From: CAZEHS01 sp964649745 | GTDB taxonomy: Bacteria > Bacillota > Clostridia > Peptostreptococcales > Acidaminobacteraceae | NCBI GenBank assembly: GCA_964649745.1 | Contig: CAZYQI010000012.1 | Location: 1-64,000, forward strand | Length of the DNA: 64,000 nucleotides | Reading direction: 5' to 3' | Shown: positions 42,284 through 51,845 of the stretch, piece by piece | Layout of the letters: each line of letters begins with the position of its first letter | Numbering within the stretch: position 1 is the stretch's first letter | The notes under the pieces: model-generated | The model's database searches: none | Seen by the model: only the letters and a program-made list of their open reading frames with translations | Told to the model about the DNA's origin: nothing | Translations under genes and position numbers: made by a program

Positions 42284-45200
42284 ATGGCTTTGAATACAAT
42301 CGGCATCTGCATTGGTGCTTCCACGATAACAATGGCAGTGGTTAAAAAGGATTCCAAGGGCCTTGAAATAGCGGAGAGCCGTTCTGTGGCCCATGAAGGA
42401 AATCCAAGAGAAGTCCTGAAAAAGCTCTTTTCGGAACCCTCAATCCGATCGGCTGACCGCATTGCCGTAACCGGTCGAAAACTGAGGCACCTGTTGAAGG
42501 CCACAACCTTATCGGAACCGGAAGCCATTGAAGCGGTATATGGCTACTATTCCTCTAAAGGAAACCGGGCTCAGGTGGTGGTCAGTGCAGGGGGAGAGAC
42601 CTTCATGGTGTACCGGTTGGACCGGAAGGGCAGGATTGTGGATGTCTATACGGGAAATAAGTGTGCCTCCGGAACGGGAGAGTTCTTTCTTCAACAGCTG
42701 AAGCGTATGGATCTTAGTGTGGACGAAGCGGTGGCAGTGGCAGACCGAAAGAATTCCTATAAGGTAGCGGGACGGTGCAGCGTTTTTTGTAAAAGTGACT
42801 GCACCCATGCCCTGAACAAGGGGGCCAGTAAGGAAAGCGTAGTAGCGGGGCTCTGCGAGATGATGGCAGGAAAAATAACAGAGCTTCTTAAAAGTCTGGA
42901 AGATCAACAGGTGATGGTGGTTGGCGGCAGCTCGTCAAATTCTGTTATGATTGGTTTTCTAAAGGATTCGGGCCTTAGTGTGGCCGTGCCCGAGCACGGA
43001 CGCTGTGCGGAAGCCTTGGGAGCCGCACTGTGGGCACAGGAAAATGAAACCGATCCCATTGATTTCGAAAAAGACCTCTTTACGGATTCGGATCAAGGGT
43101 TCACCTATCTTACTCCATTGAACCTCCATAGCCATATGGTAGACTTCAAGGAACAGGAACGGGGCGTGCCGGTTTCGGGGGATGTTTGTGTGGTGGGTCT
43201 CGATGTAGGCTCCACCACGACAAAGGCAGTGCTGATGCGCCGGAGTGACTGTGCCATCCTGGCCAGTTGCTACCTGCGAACCAACGGAGACCCTATTGGT
43301 GCTGCAAAGCGTTGCTATGCAGAGATTGTAACCCAGACAAGCGTTCCGGTGACGGTCGTTGGCCTTGGCGTGACGGGGTCTGGCCGTCAGATAGCGGGCC
43401 TCCATGCCCTGACCCCGGCTGTAATCAATGAAATTATTGCCCATGCCAAAGCTGCCGCTTATTTTGACCCCAAGGTGGATACCATCTTCGAAATCGGCGG
43501 GCAGGATGCCAAATACACCTTCCTCACCAACGGCGTTGCATCGGATTATGCCATGAACGAGGCCTGTTCTGCAGGCACGGGCTCTTTTCTTGAAGAAGCG
43601 GCCATGGAATCCTTGAATCTGGCGACGGAAGCCATTGGGGATTTCGCCATGAAAGGACTTTGCCCCCCGAACTTCAATGACCAGTGCGCGGCCTTCATTG
43701 GCAGTGATATCAAGACAGCCATCCAGAGCGGCCTTGAGAAGCATGATATAGCGGCAGGACTGGTCTATTCAATCTGTCTCAACTACATGAACCGGGTCAA
43801 GGGAAACCGGGCCTTAGGACGCAAGATTTTCATGCAGGGGGGCGTTTGCTACAACAAGGCGGTCCCTATGGCTATGGCGGCACTGACAGGGAAGGAAATC
43901 ATCGTGCCGCCGGAGCCGGGCCTTATGGGGGCATATGGAGTCGCTCTTGAAACAAAGGGAAAGCTGGATTCGGGGATTCTGGAAGAAATGGAATTCAACC
44001 TTGCAGAGCTTGCGGGACGTACCGTTTCGTATGAATCTTCCTTCGTATGCAACGGAGGAAAGGAAGGCTGCGACCGAAAGTGTACCATCAATAGGATACG
44101 GATCATGGAGAAGGCATATCCCTTTGGCGGTGCCTGCAATAAATACTATAATCTTCTGAAGCGACAGCCGGAGGTGGATATCGAAGCCTTTGAGCTGGTG
44201 GCACTACGGGAGAAGTTGGTTTTTGAAACTTTTGGAATCCGTCGGCTGATGGAATCGGCTGTTGTCAATGGGCTGCGGGTGGGGATCAATCGGTCCCTTA
44301 TGACCAACACCCTGTTCCCCTTGTATCATGGGTTCTTTAAAAGCCTGGGATATGAAGTGGTTCTCAGCGACGGGGTGGACCCCGATGGCTGCGATAGAAG
44401 AGGAGCGGCCTTCTGCTATCCGGTGGAATTGGCCCATGGAACATTTCAGAACCTTTTGGACAAGAAGCCGGATATTCTGTTTATGCCCCACATCAAGGCC
44501 ATGCCTGTTCCCGGTGGTGACCCTGCCCGTGTGACCTGTCCTTTTGTACAGGCAGAACCCTATTATCTTAAAGCAGCCTTTCAGGAGATGAAACAGCTGA
44601 AGTTCCTTTCTCCGGTAATGGATTTCGCTTTGGGGTATGAAGCGGGAAGGGATGTATTTGTTGAAGTGGCTGTTGATCTGGGCCATAGTAGCGAGGACGG
44701 GCGAAGGGCATTTGAGATCGGTCTTGCCGCGCAGGCGGCCCTGTTACAGGAGTTCAGCCGTATTGGGAAACGGGTACTGGAAGAGGTGGAAGCCAATTCT
44801 TCGGAAGTGGCCATTGTTGTTTTCGGTCGTCCCTATAATGCGTTCTGTCAATTGGGAAACATGAGTATCCCACGTAAGTTTGTATCTAGGGGCTTTCGGG
44901 TCATTCCACAGGATTTTCTTCCTCTGGAACCGGAGCTGTCGTTGAGCAATATGTACTGGGCCATGGGACAGACCATCATGAAAGCGGCCCGCTATACGGA
45001 ACGGCACCCGCAGCTTTTTGGGGCGTATATCACAAATTTCAGCTGCGGACCAGACTCCTTTCTGTTGAATTATTTCCGTGATGTCATGGGATCGAAGCCA
45101 AGCCTTACCCTGGAGTTGGATTCCCATTCGGCAGACGCCGGCATTGATACCCGTATCGAGGCGTTTATTGATGTTGTGGGCAGCTATCTTGAAATCAATA

Positions 45201-46582
45201 AGGGGTCCGTTGTAGCCGAAGAAAGGGCTTTCTGTCCTGCCCGGGTTGAGATGGAAAATGGAAATGCTGTTGTGGTGGATTCAGAAATGAACCGATTGCC
45301 CCTTAAGAGTCCCAGGGTTCGGGTGTTGATGCCCACCATGGGGGACTTGGGAGCCCGGCTGTTGGCGGCTTCTCTGCGCAGTGTTGGGGTTCAGGCGGAG
45401 GCGTTGCCTGCCCCGGGTGAAAAGGAGCTGAAGCTTGGCAGGGGATATGCCTCCTGCAAGGAATGCCTTCCGTTAATCCTGACGGTGGGGAGTCTGCTTC
45501 GTTATGTGGAAGAGTCCTGGGATCATCAGGAGGTGCTGGTTTACTTCATGCCGGAGACCTCCGGTCCCTGCCGGTTCGGTCAGTACAGTGTTATGATGCA
45601 GGAGCTGATTGGCAAACTGTCTCTGTCCAATATCGCCCTGCTGTCCCTTTCTTCTGAAAACAGCTATGCCGGATTTGGAACCCGCTTTGCCCTTCGGGCC
45701 TGGCAATCGGTTATTATATCCGATGTCATGGAGGAAATCTACAGCGCCCTGTTGGCGCTGTCGGTAGATACGGAATCCGCGCTGGAGATATACAAAAGAG
45801 CAGAAGAAGAGCTATGTACCAGTATGGAGCGGGATTCATGGAATGGCTTAAAGAAAGCCCTTCAAAAGACCAGCATTGCCCTCCGGGGAATTCCCAGAAA
45901 GGGCGAGCTGTCTCAACTGCCCTCCATTGCCCTGATAGGCGAAATTTATGTAAGAAGAGATAACTTCTCCCGCAAGAATCTGGTGGAGCGACTCAGCCTT
46001 AACGGTTTCTGGGTGAGGACGGCTCCGGTGACCGAGTGGCTCCATTACTGCGACTATATTGTGAAGAACAGCCTGGTGGTAAAAGCCCATTGGAAGGACC
46101 GTGTCCGGGTCACGATACAGGAATTCTTCAAGAACCCCTTCGAAACAAAAATTAAAGGGTTATTGGAAGGGTCGGATTTCTATATCTCCCATACCGCAGA
46201 TGTGGCGCATATGATAGAATCAGTACAGGGATTGGTGTCCCCAAGACTTACGGGGGAAACGGTCCTTACGGTGGGTGCAGCCCTTACGGAAATTATAGAG
46301 CATGTGGACGGGGTTTTGGCTCTGGGACCCTTTGGCTGTATGCCGGCCCGAATATCGGAAGCAATTATCACAGAACAGCTCAACAAACAAAAATCAGAAA
46401 TCGCTTTGGAAAAACACCTGGTGGACCGTGTGATGGCGCATCATCCGGCCTTGCCGTTCCTCAGCATCGAAACAGACGGCAGCGCGTTTCCCCAGGTGAT
46501 AGAATCTCGTCTGGAGAGCTTTTGTCTTCAGGTGGGCAGAGTGCATGAAACAGTGAACCGGATACGCCGGGAGATAGGATAG
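42284..46582 (+). CDS. Giant acyl-CoA dehydratase activase-like protein (BadF/HgdC, DUF2229)
   Basis: About 1432 residues. Two ASKHA ATPase modules come first. The first begins IGICIGASTITMAVVKKD, with NKCASGTGEFFLQQ near residue 125. The second begins VVGLDVGSTTTKAVLMRR near residue 303, with IFEIGGQDAKYTF near 402 and NEACSAGTGSFLEEAAMES near 425. The cysteines fit the 4Fe-4S site of HgdC-type activators. Then comes a DUF2229-like region with many cysteines. Relatives activate 2-hydroxyacyl-CoA dehydratases or related radical enzymes. No dehydratase subunits are adjacent, so the partner is unknown. The start is uncertain; ATG 42224 is also possible. Confidence 0.88.
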   Translation: MALNTIGICIGASTITMAVVKKDSKGLEIAESRSVAHEGNPREVLKKLFSEPSIRSADRIAVTGRKLRHLLKATTLSEPEAIEAVYGYYSSKGNRAQVVVSAGGETFMVYRLDRKGRIVDVYTGNKCASGTGEFFLQQLKRMDLSVDEAVAVADRKNSYKVAGRCSVFCKSDCTHALNKGASKESVVAGLCEMMAGKITELLKSLEDQQVMVVGGSSSNSVMIGFLKDSGLSVAVPEHGRCAEALGAALWAQENETDPIDFEKDLFTDSDQGFTYLTPLNLHSHMVDFKEQERGVPVSGDVCVVGLDVGSTTTKAVLMRRSDCAILASCYLRTNGDPIGAAKRCYAEIVTQTSVPVTVVGLGVTGSGRQIAGLHALTPAVINEIIAHAKAAAYFDPKVDTIFEIGGQDAKYTFLTNGVASDYAMNEACSAGTGSFLEEAAMESLNLATEAIGDFAMKGLCPPNFNDQCAAFIGSDIKTAIQSGLEKHDIAAGLVYSICLNYMNRVKGNRALGRKIFMQGGVCYNKAVPMAMAALTGKEIIVPPEPGLMGAYGVALETKGKLDSGILEEMEFNLAELAGRTVSYESSFVCNGGKEGCDRKCTINRIRIMEKAYPFGGACNKYYNLLKRQPEVDIEAFELVALREKLVFETFGIRRLMESAVVNGLRVGINRSLMTNTLFPLYHGFFKSLGYEVVLSDGVDPDGCDRRGAAFCYPVELAHGTFQNLLDKKPDILFMPHIKAMPVPGGDPARVTCPFVQAEPYYLKAAFQEMKQLKFLSPVMDFALGYEAGRDVFVEVAVDLGHSSEDGRRAFEIGLAAQAALLQEFSRIGKRVLEEVEANSSEVAIVVFGRPYNAFCQLGNMSIPRKFVSRGFRVIPQDFLPLEPELSLSNMYWAMGQTIMKAARYTERHPQLFGAYITNFSCGPDSFLLNYFRDVMGSKPSLTLELDSHSADAGIDTRIEAFIDVVGSYLEINKGSVVAEERAFCPARVEMENGNAVVVDSEMNRLPLKSPRVRVLMPTMGDLGARLLAASLRSVGVQAEALPAPGEKELKLGRGYASCKECLPLILTVGSLLRYVEESWDHQEVLVYFMPETSGPCRFGQYSVMMQELIGKLSLSNIALLSLSSENSYAGFGTRFALRAWQSVIISDVMEEIYSALLALSVDTESALEIYKRAEEELCTSMERDSWNGLKKALQKTSIALRGIPRKGELSQLPSIALIGEIYVRRDNFSRKNLVERLSLNGFWVRTAPVTEWLHYCDYIVKNSLVVKAHWKDRVRVTIQEFFKNPFETKIKGLLEGSDFYISHTADVAHMIESVQGLVSPRLTGETVLTVGAALTEIIEHVDGVLALGPFGCMPARISEAIITEQLNKQKSEIALEKHLVDRVMAHHPALPFLSIETDGSAFPQVIESRLESFCLQVGRVHETVNRIRREIG

Positions 46583-46594
46583 CGGAGGAATAAG

Positions 46595-47845
46595 ATGACG
46601 GCTATTTCAACCTGTTTTTTCAGCCAACTTATTGGAAAGCCTGGGTTTGATGCGTCGGGAAACGCCCTGGGGAAAATAGTGGATATTGCAGTGGCCATGG
46701 ACAGGGCGCGGCCCAAGGTGGCGGCTGTTGTGCTTAAACGGCACGGCCAGCGGCATACAGTGCATTTTTCGGGGTGTGTTTTAGAGGAACGGGACGGAGC
46801 GTTGGCGCTGCTCTGTAACGATTTGCAGGAAGCTGTCCTGGAAGCGGAAAAGACCGTGTTCCTGAGACAGCGGGTACTGGACCGGAAGCTGGTGGATATT
46901 CAGGGGCGCAGGATGGTGAAGGTGGTTGACTTCAAAATGGCGTTTTCCGGGGAGTCCGCCTATATCACAGCGGTGGATGTAGGCTTCGAAGGCGTTCTGC
47001 GACGCTGGGGGCTCGACCGTTTGGCAAAACAGGGAGCCAAGCTGTTGGGCAGTGCCATTCCGGCTCAGCTTATCCCGTGGGATGAGGTGGAGGCTGTGGA
47101 TTCCGAACACGCCGCAATCCGCATAGCCAAGGAAAGCTCCAATCTGGTGCGGCTGCATCCGGCGGATCTGGCGGATATCATTGAAGATCTGGACGGACCT
47201 GCCCAGATGGAGCTGTTCGCATCTCTGGATGATGAACAGGCGGCCGATGTGCTGGAAGAGCTGGAGACGGATGCACAGATAAGCATGATCGAGAGTCTGT
47301 CGGTGGAGAAAGCGGCCGATCTTCTGGAAAAAATGCCAGCAGATGAGGTGGCCGACCTTTTGGACGAGCTTCACGAGGCCAAGGCGGAAGAGCTTCTGAA
47401 CGAAATGGACATGGAATCCTCAGAAGATGTGCGGGAACTGATGGAGTATCCCGATAATACCGTTGGCAGCCTGATGTCTACGGATCTTTTCAGCTTTTTT
47501 GAGAATCACACCGTGGGAGAAACCATCGAACAGCTGCGGCAGATGAAGCCGGAGTCGGACATGATCTATTACCTCTATGTAGTGGATTCAGAGGAGCGGC
47601 TGATATCCACTGTATCCCTGCGGGACATCATCATATCGGAGCCGGATGTGAAGCTGAACCAGATTATGAACAAGAATATCCTCTTTGTCCAGGATACGGA
47701 CAGGCTGGATATACTGAATGAAATCATTTCTAAATACAGTCTTTTGGCGGTTCCGGTGGTGGATAAAAACCGAAAATTACTGGGGATGGTCGTAATAAAC
47801 GATATTGTAGAGACCCTGCTGCGGACCAGACGGAAAAGACTGTGA
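46595..47845 (+). CDS. PRC-barrel, MgtE-N and CBS domain protein without a channel
   Basis: A 416-residue soluble protein. PRC-barrel-like segments make up residues 1-170. The MgtE N-terminal superhelix follows (LHPADLADIIEDLDGPAQMELFASLDDEQAADVLEEL near residue 187). A CBS pair closes the protein (about 285-410). The transmembrane channel domain of MgtE is absent. The protein may sense magnesium or nucleotides and regulate a separate partner. It is 12 bases after the activase gene. Domain calls are from pattern recognition. Confidence 0.82.
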   Translation: MTAISTCFFSQLIGKPGFDASGNALGKIVDIAVAMDRARPKVAAVVLKRHGQRHTVHFSGCVLEERDGALALLCNDLQEAVLEAEKTVFLRQRVLDRKLVDIQGRRMVKVVDFKMAFSGESAYITAVDVGFEGVLRRWGLDRLAKQGAKLLGSAIPAQLIPWDEVEAVDSEHAAIRIAKESSNLVRLHPADLADIIEDLDGPAQMELFASLDDEQAADVLEELETDAQISMIESLSVEKAADLLEKMPADEVADLLDELHEAKAEELLNEMDMESSEDVRELMEYPDNTVGSLMSTDLFSFFENHTVGETIEQLRQMKPESDMIYYLYVVDSEERLISTVSLRDIIISEPDVKLNQIMNKNILFVQDTDRLDILNEIISKYSLLAVPVVDKNRKLLGMVVINDIVETLLRTRRKRL

Positions 47846-47902
47846 AGGGCAGGAGGGCTAAAATTTAATGACCTACAACAAATTCAGAAACGGAGCGAAG
47901 GC

Positions 47903-49339
47903 ATGCTAATACACCAAATATATGAGAAACACGACGAAAACCGGATTCTTTTCAGTGACCATGGTCAAACCTTAACCTACGGAGAATTCCGCGAGAAGGT
48001 GCGTCAGTTCAGGGACTATTTCCATTACGCAGGCATCCGACCTGGCGACAATGTAGGCCTTTACTGCAAGAATTGTCCGGAATTCGTGATGGCGTATTTT
48101 GGGGTGGTCAGCCTGGGAGCGGTTATCGTTCCGCTGAACAGAACCCTTACGCCCAGAGAGGTTTCCTTTATTGCCGACGATGCAGGGATGAAACATCTGA
48201 TTGCCATTCAACCCTTGGCCGTGGGGTCTGAAATCCGACAGCTGCTGATACCGGACATTATGGAAGCGGTAGAACGCAAGGCTTTCCCTGAAGCGCCCTC
48301 TGCTCAGACCCATGAAGACGGCCCCTGTGCCATCATTTACACATCAGGAACAACGGGGAACCCCAAGGGTGCCGTGCTTTCTCACGGGAATCTGTTGAAC
48401 AACGCCAAGGGCATCATTGAAGCGCTGCATCTTTCGCCGGAGGACCGTTTTCTCTGTGTACTGCCGATGTTCCACAGCTTTGCCTGGACGGTGAACGTAA
48501 CCGACGCCCTGATGCTGGGGGCGAGGATTGTGATAATGGAAGCGTTCCAGCCGAAGGATGCCATAAAAACCATTCAGGAAGAGGGGGTTACCATCGTCTG
48601 CGGCGTACCGACGATGTTTGGTTACTATCTGTCCCTGGGCTCCGGTGAACTATACGAGAAGGTGCGGATTTTCGTGTCTGGGGGGGCCTCGTTGCCTGGA
48701 GAGATCATCGCCAGTTTCAAGCAGAAGTTCGGAATCGATATTGTGGAGGGATACGGATTGTCAGAGGCATCCCCCGTGGTAACGGTAAACCGTATCGGAA
48801 GCGTTCGTCCGACGTCCATCGGTATTCCCCTTGTGGATGTGGAGGTACGTATTGAGAGCCCGGAGGGCAAGGTTCTTCCTGTCGGAGAAGTGGGGGAGCT
48901 GGTTACCAGAGGTCCCAATGTGATGCTGGGTTATTACAATCAACCGGAGGCTACCGCGGCGGCCATTGCGGATGGATGGCTTCACACAGGAGATATGGCC
49001 CGGATTGATGAGGATGGATATATTTACATTGTGGATCGCCTGAAGGATATCATCATCGTTGGGGGCCTCAATGTTTATCCCCGGGAGGTGGAGGAAGTGC
49101 TGTACCAATACCCGGGCATACAGGAGGCCGCCGTCATCGGGGTTCCGGATAAGCTTCGGGGAGAGGTGCCCTGTGCCTTCGTTGTCCTGAAAGAGGGAGC
49201 GGAATATGACAGGAAAGCCCTGATCCGATATCTGCAGGAAAACCTGGCGAATTTCAAGCTGCCTAAGGAAATAACGGTTATGGATGCGTTGCCCAAGAAT
49301 GCAACCGGCAAGATCATGAAAAGAGAGCTGCGAAAGTAA
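47903..49339 (+). CDS. Acyl-CoA synthetase (AMP-forming)
   Basis: A 478-residue ANL-superfamily ligase that activates a carboxylic acid through acyl-AMP to acyl-CoA. The P-loop motif YTSGTTGNPKGAVLSHGN lies near residue 149. VEGYGLSEASPV is near 280, TGDMARIDEDGYIYIVDRLKD near 363, and PKNATGKIMKREL contains the C-terminal catalytic lysine. It is most like long-chain-fatty-acid CoA ligases; chain length cannot be judged. It follows the MgtE-like gene after 57 bases. Confidence 0.92.
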   Translation: MLIHQIYEKHDENRILFSDHGQTLTYGEFREKVRQFRDYFHYAGIRPGDNVGLYCKNCPEFVMAYFGVVSLGAVIVPLNRTLTPREVSFIADDAGMKHLIAIQPLAVGSEIRQLLIPDIMEAVERKAFPEAPSAQTHEDGPCAIIYTSGTTGNPKGAVLSHGNLLNNAKGIIEALHLSPEDRFLCVLPMFHSFAWTVNVTDALMLGARIVIMEAFQPKDAIKTIQEEGVTIVCGVPTMFGYYLSLGSGELYEKVRIFVSGGASLPGEIIASFKQKFGIDIVEGYGLSEASPVVTVNRIGSVRPTSIGIPLVDVEVRIESPEGKVLPVGEVGELVTRGPNVMLGYYNQPEATAAAIADGWLHTGDMARIDEDGYIYIVDRLKDIIIVGGLNVYPREVEEVLYQYPGIQEAAVIGVPDKLRGEVPCAFVVLKEGAEYDRKALIRYLQENLANFKLPKEITVMDALPKNATGKIMKRELRK

Positions 49340-49416
49340 ATCCTCTCCCTTCGCCGGCTTCCGGCCATCCACCGCATGGGATAACATGTCCTTTATTAAT
49401 TTAGGAGGTTGCAGCG

Positions 49417-49713
49417 ATGCCCTATTCATCGTCGTTTAAAGATGAACTGATTGAGGAATTGTATGAAGGGATTCTCACTCTGGAAACGGTTGAGGAATGC
49501 TATCGTTTCTTTGAGGATATCTGCACAATCAAGGAACTCCAGTCAATCTCCCAGCGTCTTAAGGTAGCCCGAATGCTGCGGGAGAACATGACCTATAATC
49601 AGATTGAGGACACCACCGGCGTAAGCACGGCGACCATAAGCCGGATAAGCAAATGCCTGCATCACGGCCCCGGAGGATACAACCTAGTATTGGACAGGGT
49701 GATCGGGGAATAG
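49417..49713 (+). CDS. TrpR-like protein YerC/YecD family
   Basis: A 98-residue TrpR-superfamily DNA-binding protein. The helix-turn-helix reads YNQIEDTTGVSTATISRISKCL (residues 63-84). The N-terminus (FKDELIEELYEGILTLETVEECYRFFEDICT) matches the YerC/YecD family of small regulators found across Firmicutes. Its target genes are not established. AGGAGG precedes the ATG. Confidence 0.92.
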   Translation: MPYSSSFKDELIEELYEGILTLETVEECYRFFEDICTIKELQSISQRLKVARMLRENMTYNQIEDTTGVSTATISRISKCLHHGPGGYNLVLDRVIGE

Positions 49714-50060
49714 GAACAGACGGATGAAGTGAAGCTTAGTTGAACGGATCCAGGGTATCTACAGTTCTCCACTCCTGCTTAAGAGGCGGGAGTCTTAGAA
49801 CTGTTAGGCACCGGATAAAGGCAAGATTGCCGCACTCGGCTCGAAAGGACAGGCCCAACAGTGGTCTCCCGGAAATGAGAAGATGCGGCGGTCTTGTCTT
49901 TCGTATTTTGCAGTTCCGTTATTTGGTATCACTGCTGCGCAATCATGGTTGAGCCGGTGATTGCCGCACGCATTCTGCAAACGTTTGCCCGCGGCCCCCA
50001 CTGGTTTATTTCTGGAATTGGACTATAATGGAGAGTGAGAAGAACTATCTGGAGGTTCCT
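49714..50060. other. Intergenic region with hairpin and dispersed repeat remnant
   Basis: A two-part hairpin (CAGTTCT 49762-49768 with AGAACTG 49797-49803, inner ACTCCTGC/GCGGGAGT) has no T-run. A repeat sequence at 49815-49851 shares ATAAAGGCAAGATTGCCGC with 58423-58444. No gene is seen except an in-frame extension of ptsI from ATG 50028. Confidence 0.65.
49815..49851 (+). repeat. Dispersed GCAAGATTGCCGC repeat, copy 1
   Basis: ATAAAGGCAAGATTGCCGC followed by ACTCGGCTCG and an AAGGACA tail. It matches 58423-58444 at 21 of the first 22 bases and resembles 53691-53723. This is probably a REP-like family. Confidence 0.6.
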
Positions 50061-51794
50061 ATGAGAGGCGTTGCAGCTTCCTTTGGTATAGCAGTTGGAA
50101 AAGTGATCATAAAGCCCGAGGTGAGCCCGGTTTCCAAAGAGCTGGCGCGGGATACAGGGCCGGAGCTGTCAAGGCTGGAAGAATGCCTGAGCCGGGCAAG
50201 AAAACTGGTGGTCGCCCTGGCTGCCAGACATCATGCGGAAGTGGGGCATGAGGGGGCCAGTATTTTCGAGGCCCAGTTGATGATTCTTAACGATCCGGAT
50301 TTTCATGCAAGGGTGGAAGAACGCATCCGAAAGAAAAGCGCTAATGCCTGTTGGGCAGTGGAACGCACGGTGGAGGATTTTGCCCGCATATTCGAAAGCA
50401 TGGAAGACCCCTATCTGATCGCCCGGGCGGCGGATGTGCGGGAAATCGGTGAACAGCTGCTGTTGCTGCTCCAAAACCAGGAGCCCTTTAATCCCAAGGA
50501 TATTTCAGAGCCTTCTATTTTGGTTGCCCACGATCTAACTCCTGCAGAAATGGGCCATATACGTGAGGGGAACATTGTCGGCATTATTACGGAAACCGGC
50601 GGGCCCACCACCCATGCGGCCATACTGGCCCGTTCCATGGAAATTCCCGCGGTGGTCGGCGCGGGCCCTCTTTTTGATAAACTGAGCGAAGGTGACATTG
50701 TTGCCATGGATGGGCATACCGGCGAATTTCATCTCAGCCCTGATCCGGGGATTCTTAAGGTATTCACGGAACGAATGAATTCGGAAAATCTGATCAGGGC
50801 CAGACTGGAATATCTCACCGGTGTGCCCACCCTTACTGCAGATGGGCATGTCATTGAACTGACCTGCAACATCGGTTCCCCGCTGGATCTGGAAGCGGTT
50901 CGAAGGAATGACGGCGAGAGTGTGGGGCTGTACCGCACAGAGTATCTCTATATGGACCGCGACTCGGCACCGGATGAAGAAGAACAATACGAGGCCTATA
51001 GTGCCATTGTGAAGGCATATTCCGATAAGGCCGTTACCATCCGAACCTTGGATATCGGAGGCGACAAGCGACTGCCGTACCTTCAACTTCAGGAAGAACA
51101 GAATCCGTTTTTAGGATTCCGATCCCTTCGATACTGCCTGGAAGCCAGGGACCTTTTTCTGACACAGCTGAGAGCCTTGGCCAGAGCCAGTGCTCATGGC
51201 AGGCTCAAAATCATGTTTCCCATGGTGGCAACCCTGGAGGAGCTGAGGCGGGCCAAGGCCATGCTGCAGGAAGCGGTGGAGCATGTGCAGCGCAGAGGGC
51301 TCCCTGTGGCTGAACGGATTGAAGTGGGTATCCTTATCGAGGTGCCCTCTGCGGCTATGATTTCTGATATCCTTGCCAGAGAAGTGGATTTTTTCAGCAT
51401 AGGAACCAATGACCTTTACCAGTACACCCTGTCTGCAGATCGCACCAATCCCAAGCTGGCAGCACTGCTTACCCCGTATCAGCCGTCGGTACTGCGCCTT
51501 ATTCGGCTGGCTGTGGAAAACGGACGTAAGGCAGGCATATGGGTGAGCATGTGCGGTGAGGCGGCTTCGGTACAGAAGCTGGTGCCCCTCTGGCTGGGAA
51601 TGGGCATACAGGAGCTGAGCATGAATCCGCCTCAGATCCTGAGGACCCGTGAGCTGATCAGCCGATACCGGATGGACAACCTGACCCATTTTGTAGATGA
51701 AACCATGGCCATCGGTGATGCGGAAAGCGTGAAGGATTTTCTGCGTACCGTCAAGCTTCAGGCATCTCAGCTGGCAGGAGAGCATTGCTTTTAA
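50061..51794 (+). CDS. ptsI: Phosphoenolpyruvate-protein phosphotransferase (PTS enzyme I)
   Basis: Enzyme I takes phosphate from PEP and passes it to HPr, starting the sugar phosphotransferase chain. From ATG 50061 it is 577 residues, beginning MRGVAASFGIAVGKV as is typical. The phospho-histidine motif GGPTTHAAILARSMEIPAVVG is near residue 185. The PEP-binding barrel has GLYRTEYLYM near 295 and the C-terminal ligand region FFSIGTNDLYQYTL and MCGEAA. GGAGG lies five bases before ATG 50061; ATG 50028 is a weaker alternative. No HPr gene is adjacent. Confidence 0.94.
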   Translation: MRGVAASFGIAVGKVIIKPEVSPVSKELARDTGPELSRLEECLSRARKLVVALAARHHAEVGHEGASIFEAQLMILNDPDFHARVEERIRKKSANACWAVERTVEDFARIFESMEDPYLIARAADVREIGEQLLLLLQNQEPFNPKDISEPSILVAHDLTPAEMGHIREGNIVGIITETGGPTTHAAILARSMEIPAVVGAGPLFDKLSEGDIVAMDGHTGEFHLSPDPGILKVFTERMNSENLIRARLEYLTGVPTLTADGHVIELTCNIGSPLDLEAVRRNDGESVGLYRTEYLYMDRDSAPDEEEQYEAYSAIVKAYSDKAVTIRTLDIGGDKRLPYLQLQEEQNPFLGFRSLRYCLEARDLFLTQLRALARASAHGRLKIMFPMVATLEELRRAKAMLQEAVEHVQRRGLPVAERIEVGILIEVPSAAMISDILAREVDFFSIGTNDLYQYTLSADRTNPKLAALLTPYQPSVLRLIRLAVENGRKAGIWVSMCGEAASVQKLVPLWLGMGIQELSMNPPQILRTRELISRYRMDNLTHFVDETMAIGDAESVKDFLRTVKLQASQLAGEHCF

Positions 51795-51799
51795 ACAGC

Positions 51800-51828
51800 G
51801 CCGATTTCATAAGGGAATCGGCTTTTTT
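51800..51828 (+). terminator. Intrinsic terminator after ptsI
   Basis: GCCGATT pairs with AATCGGC, followed by TTTTTT. Confidence 0.88.
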
Positions 51829-51845
51829 ACCTTAGGGAGAGAGCT

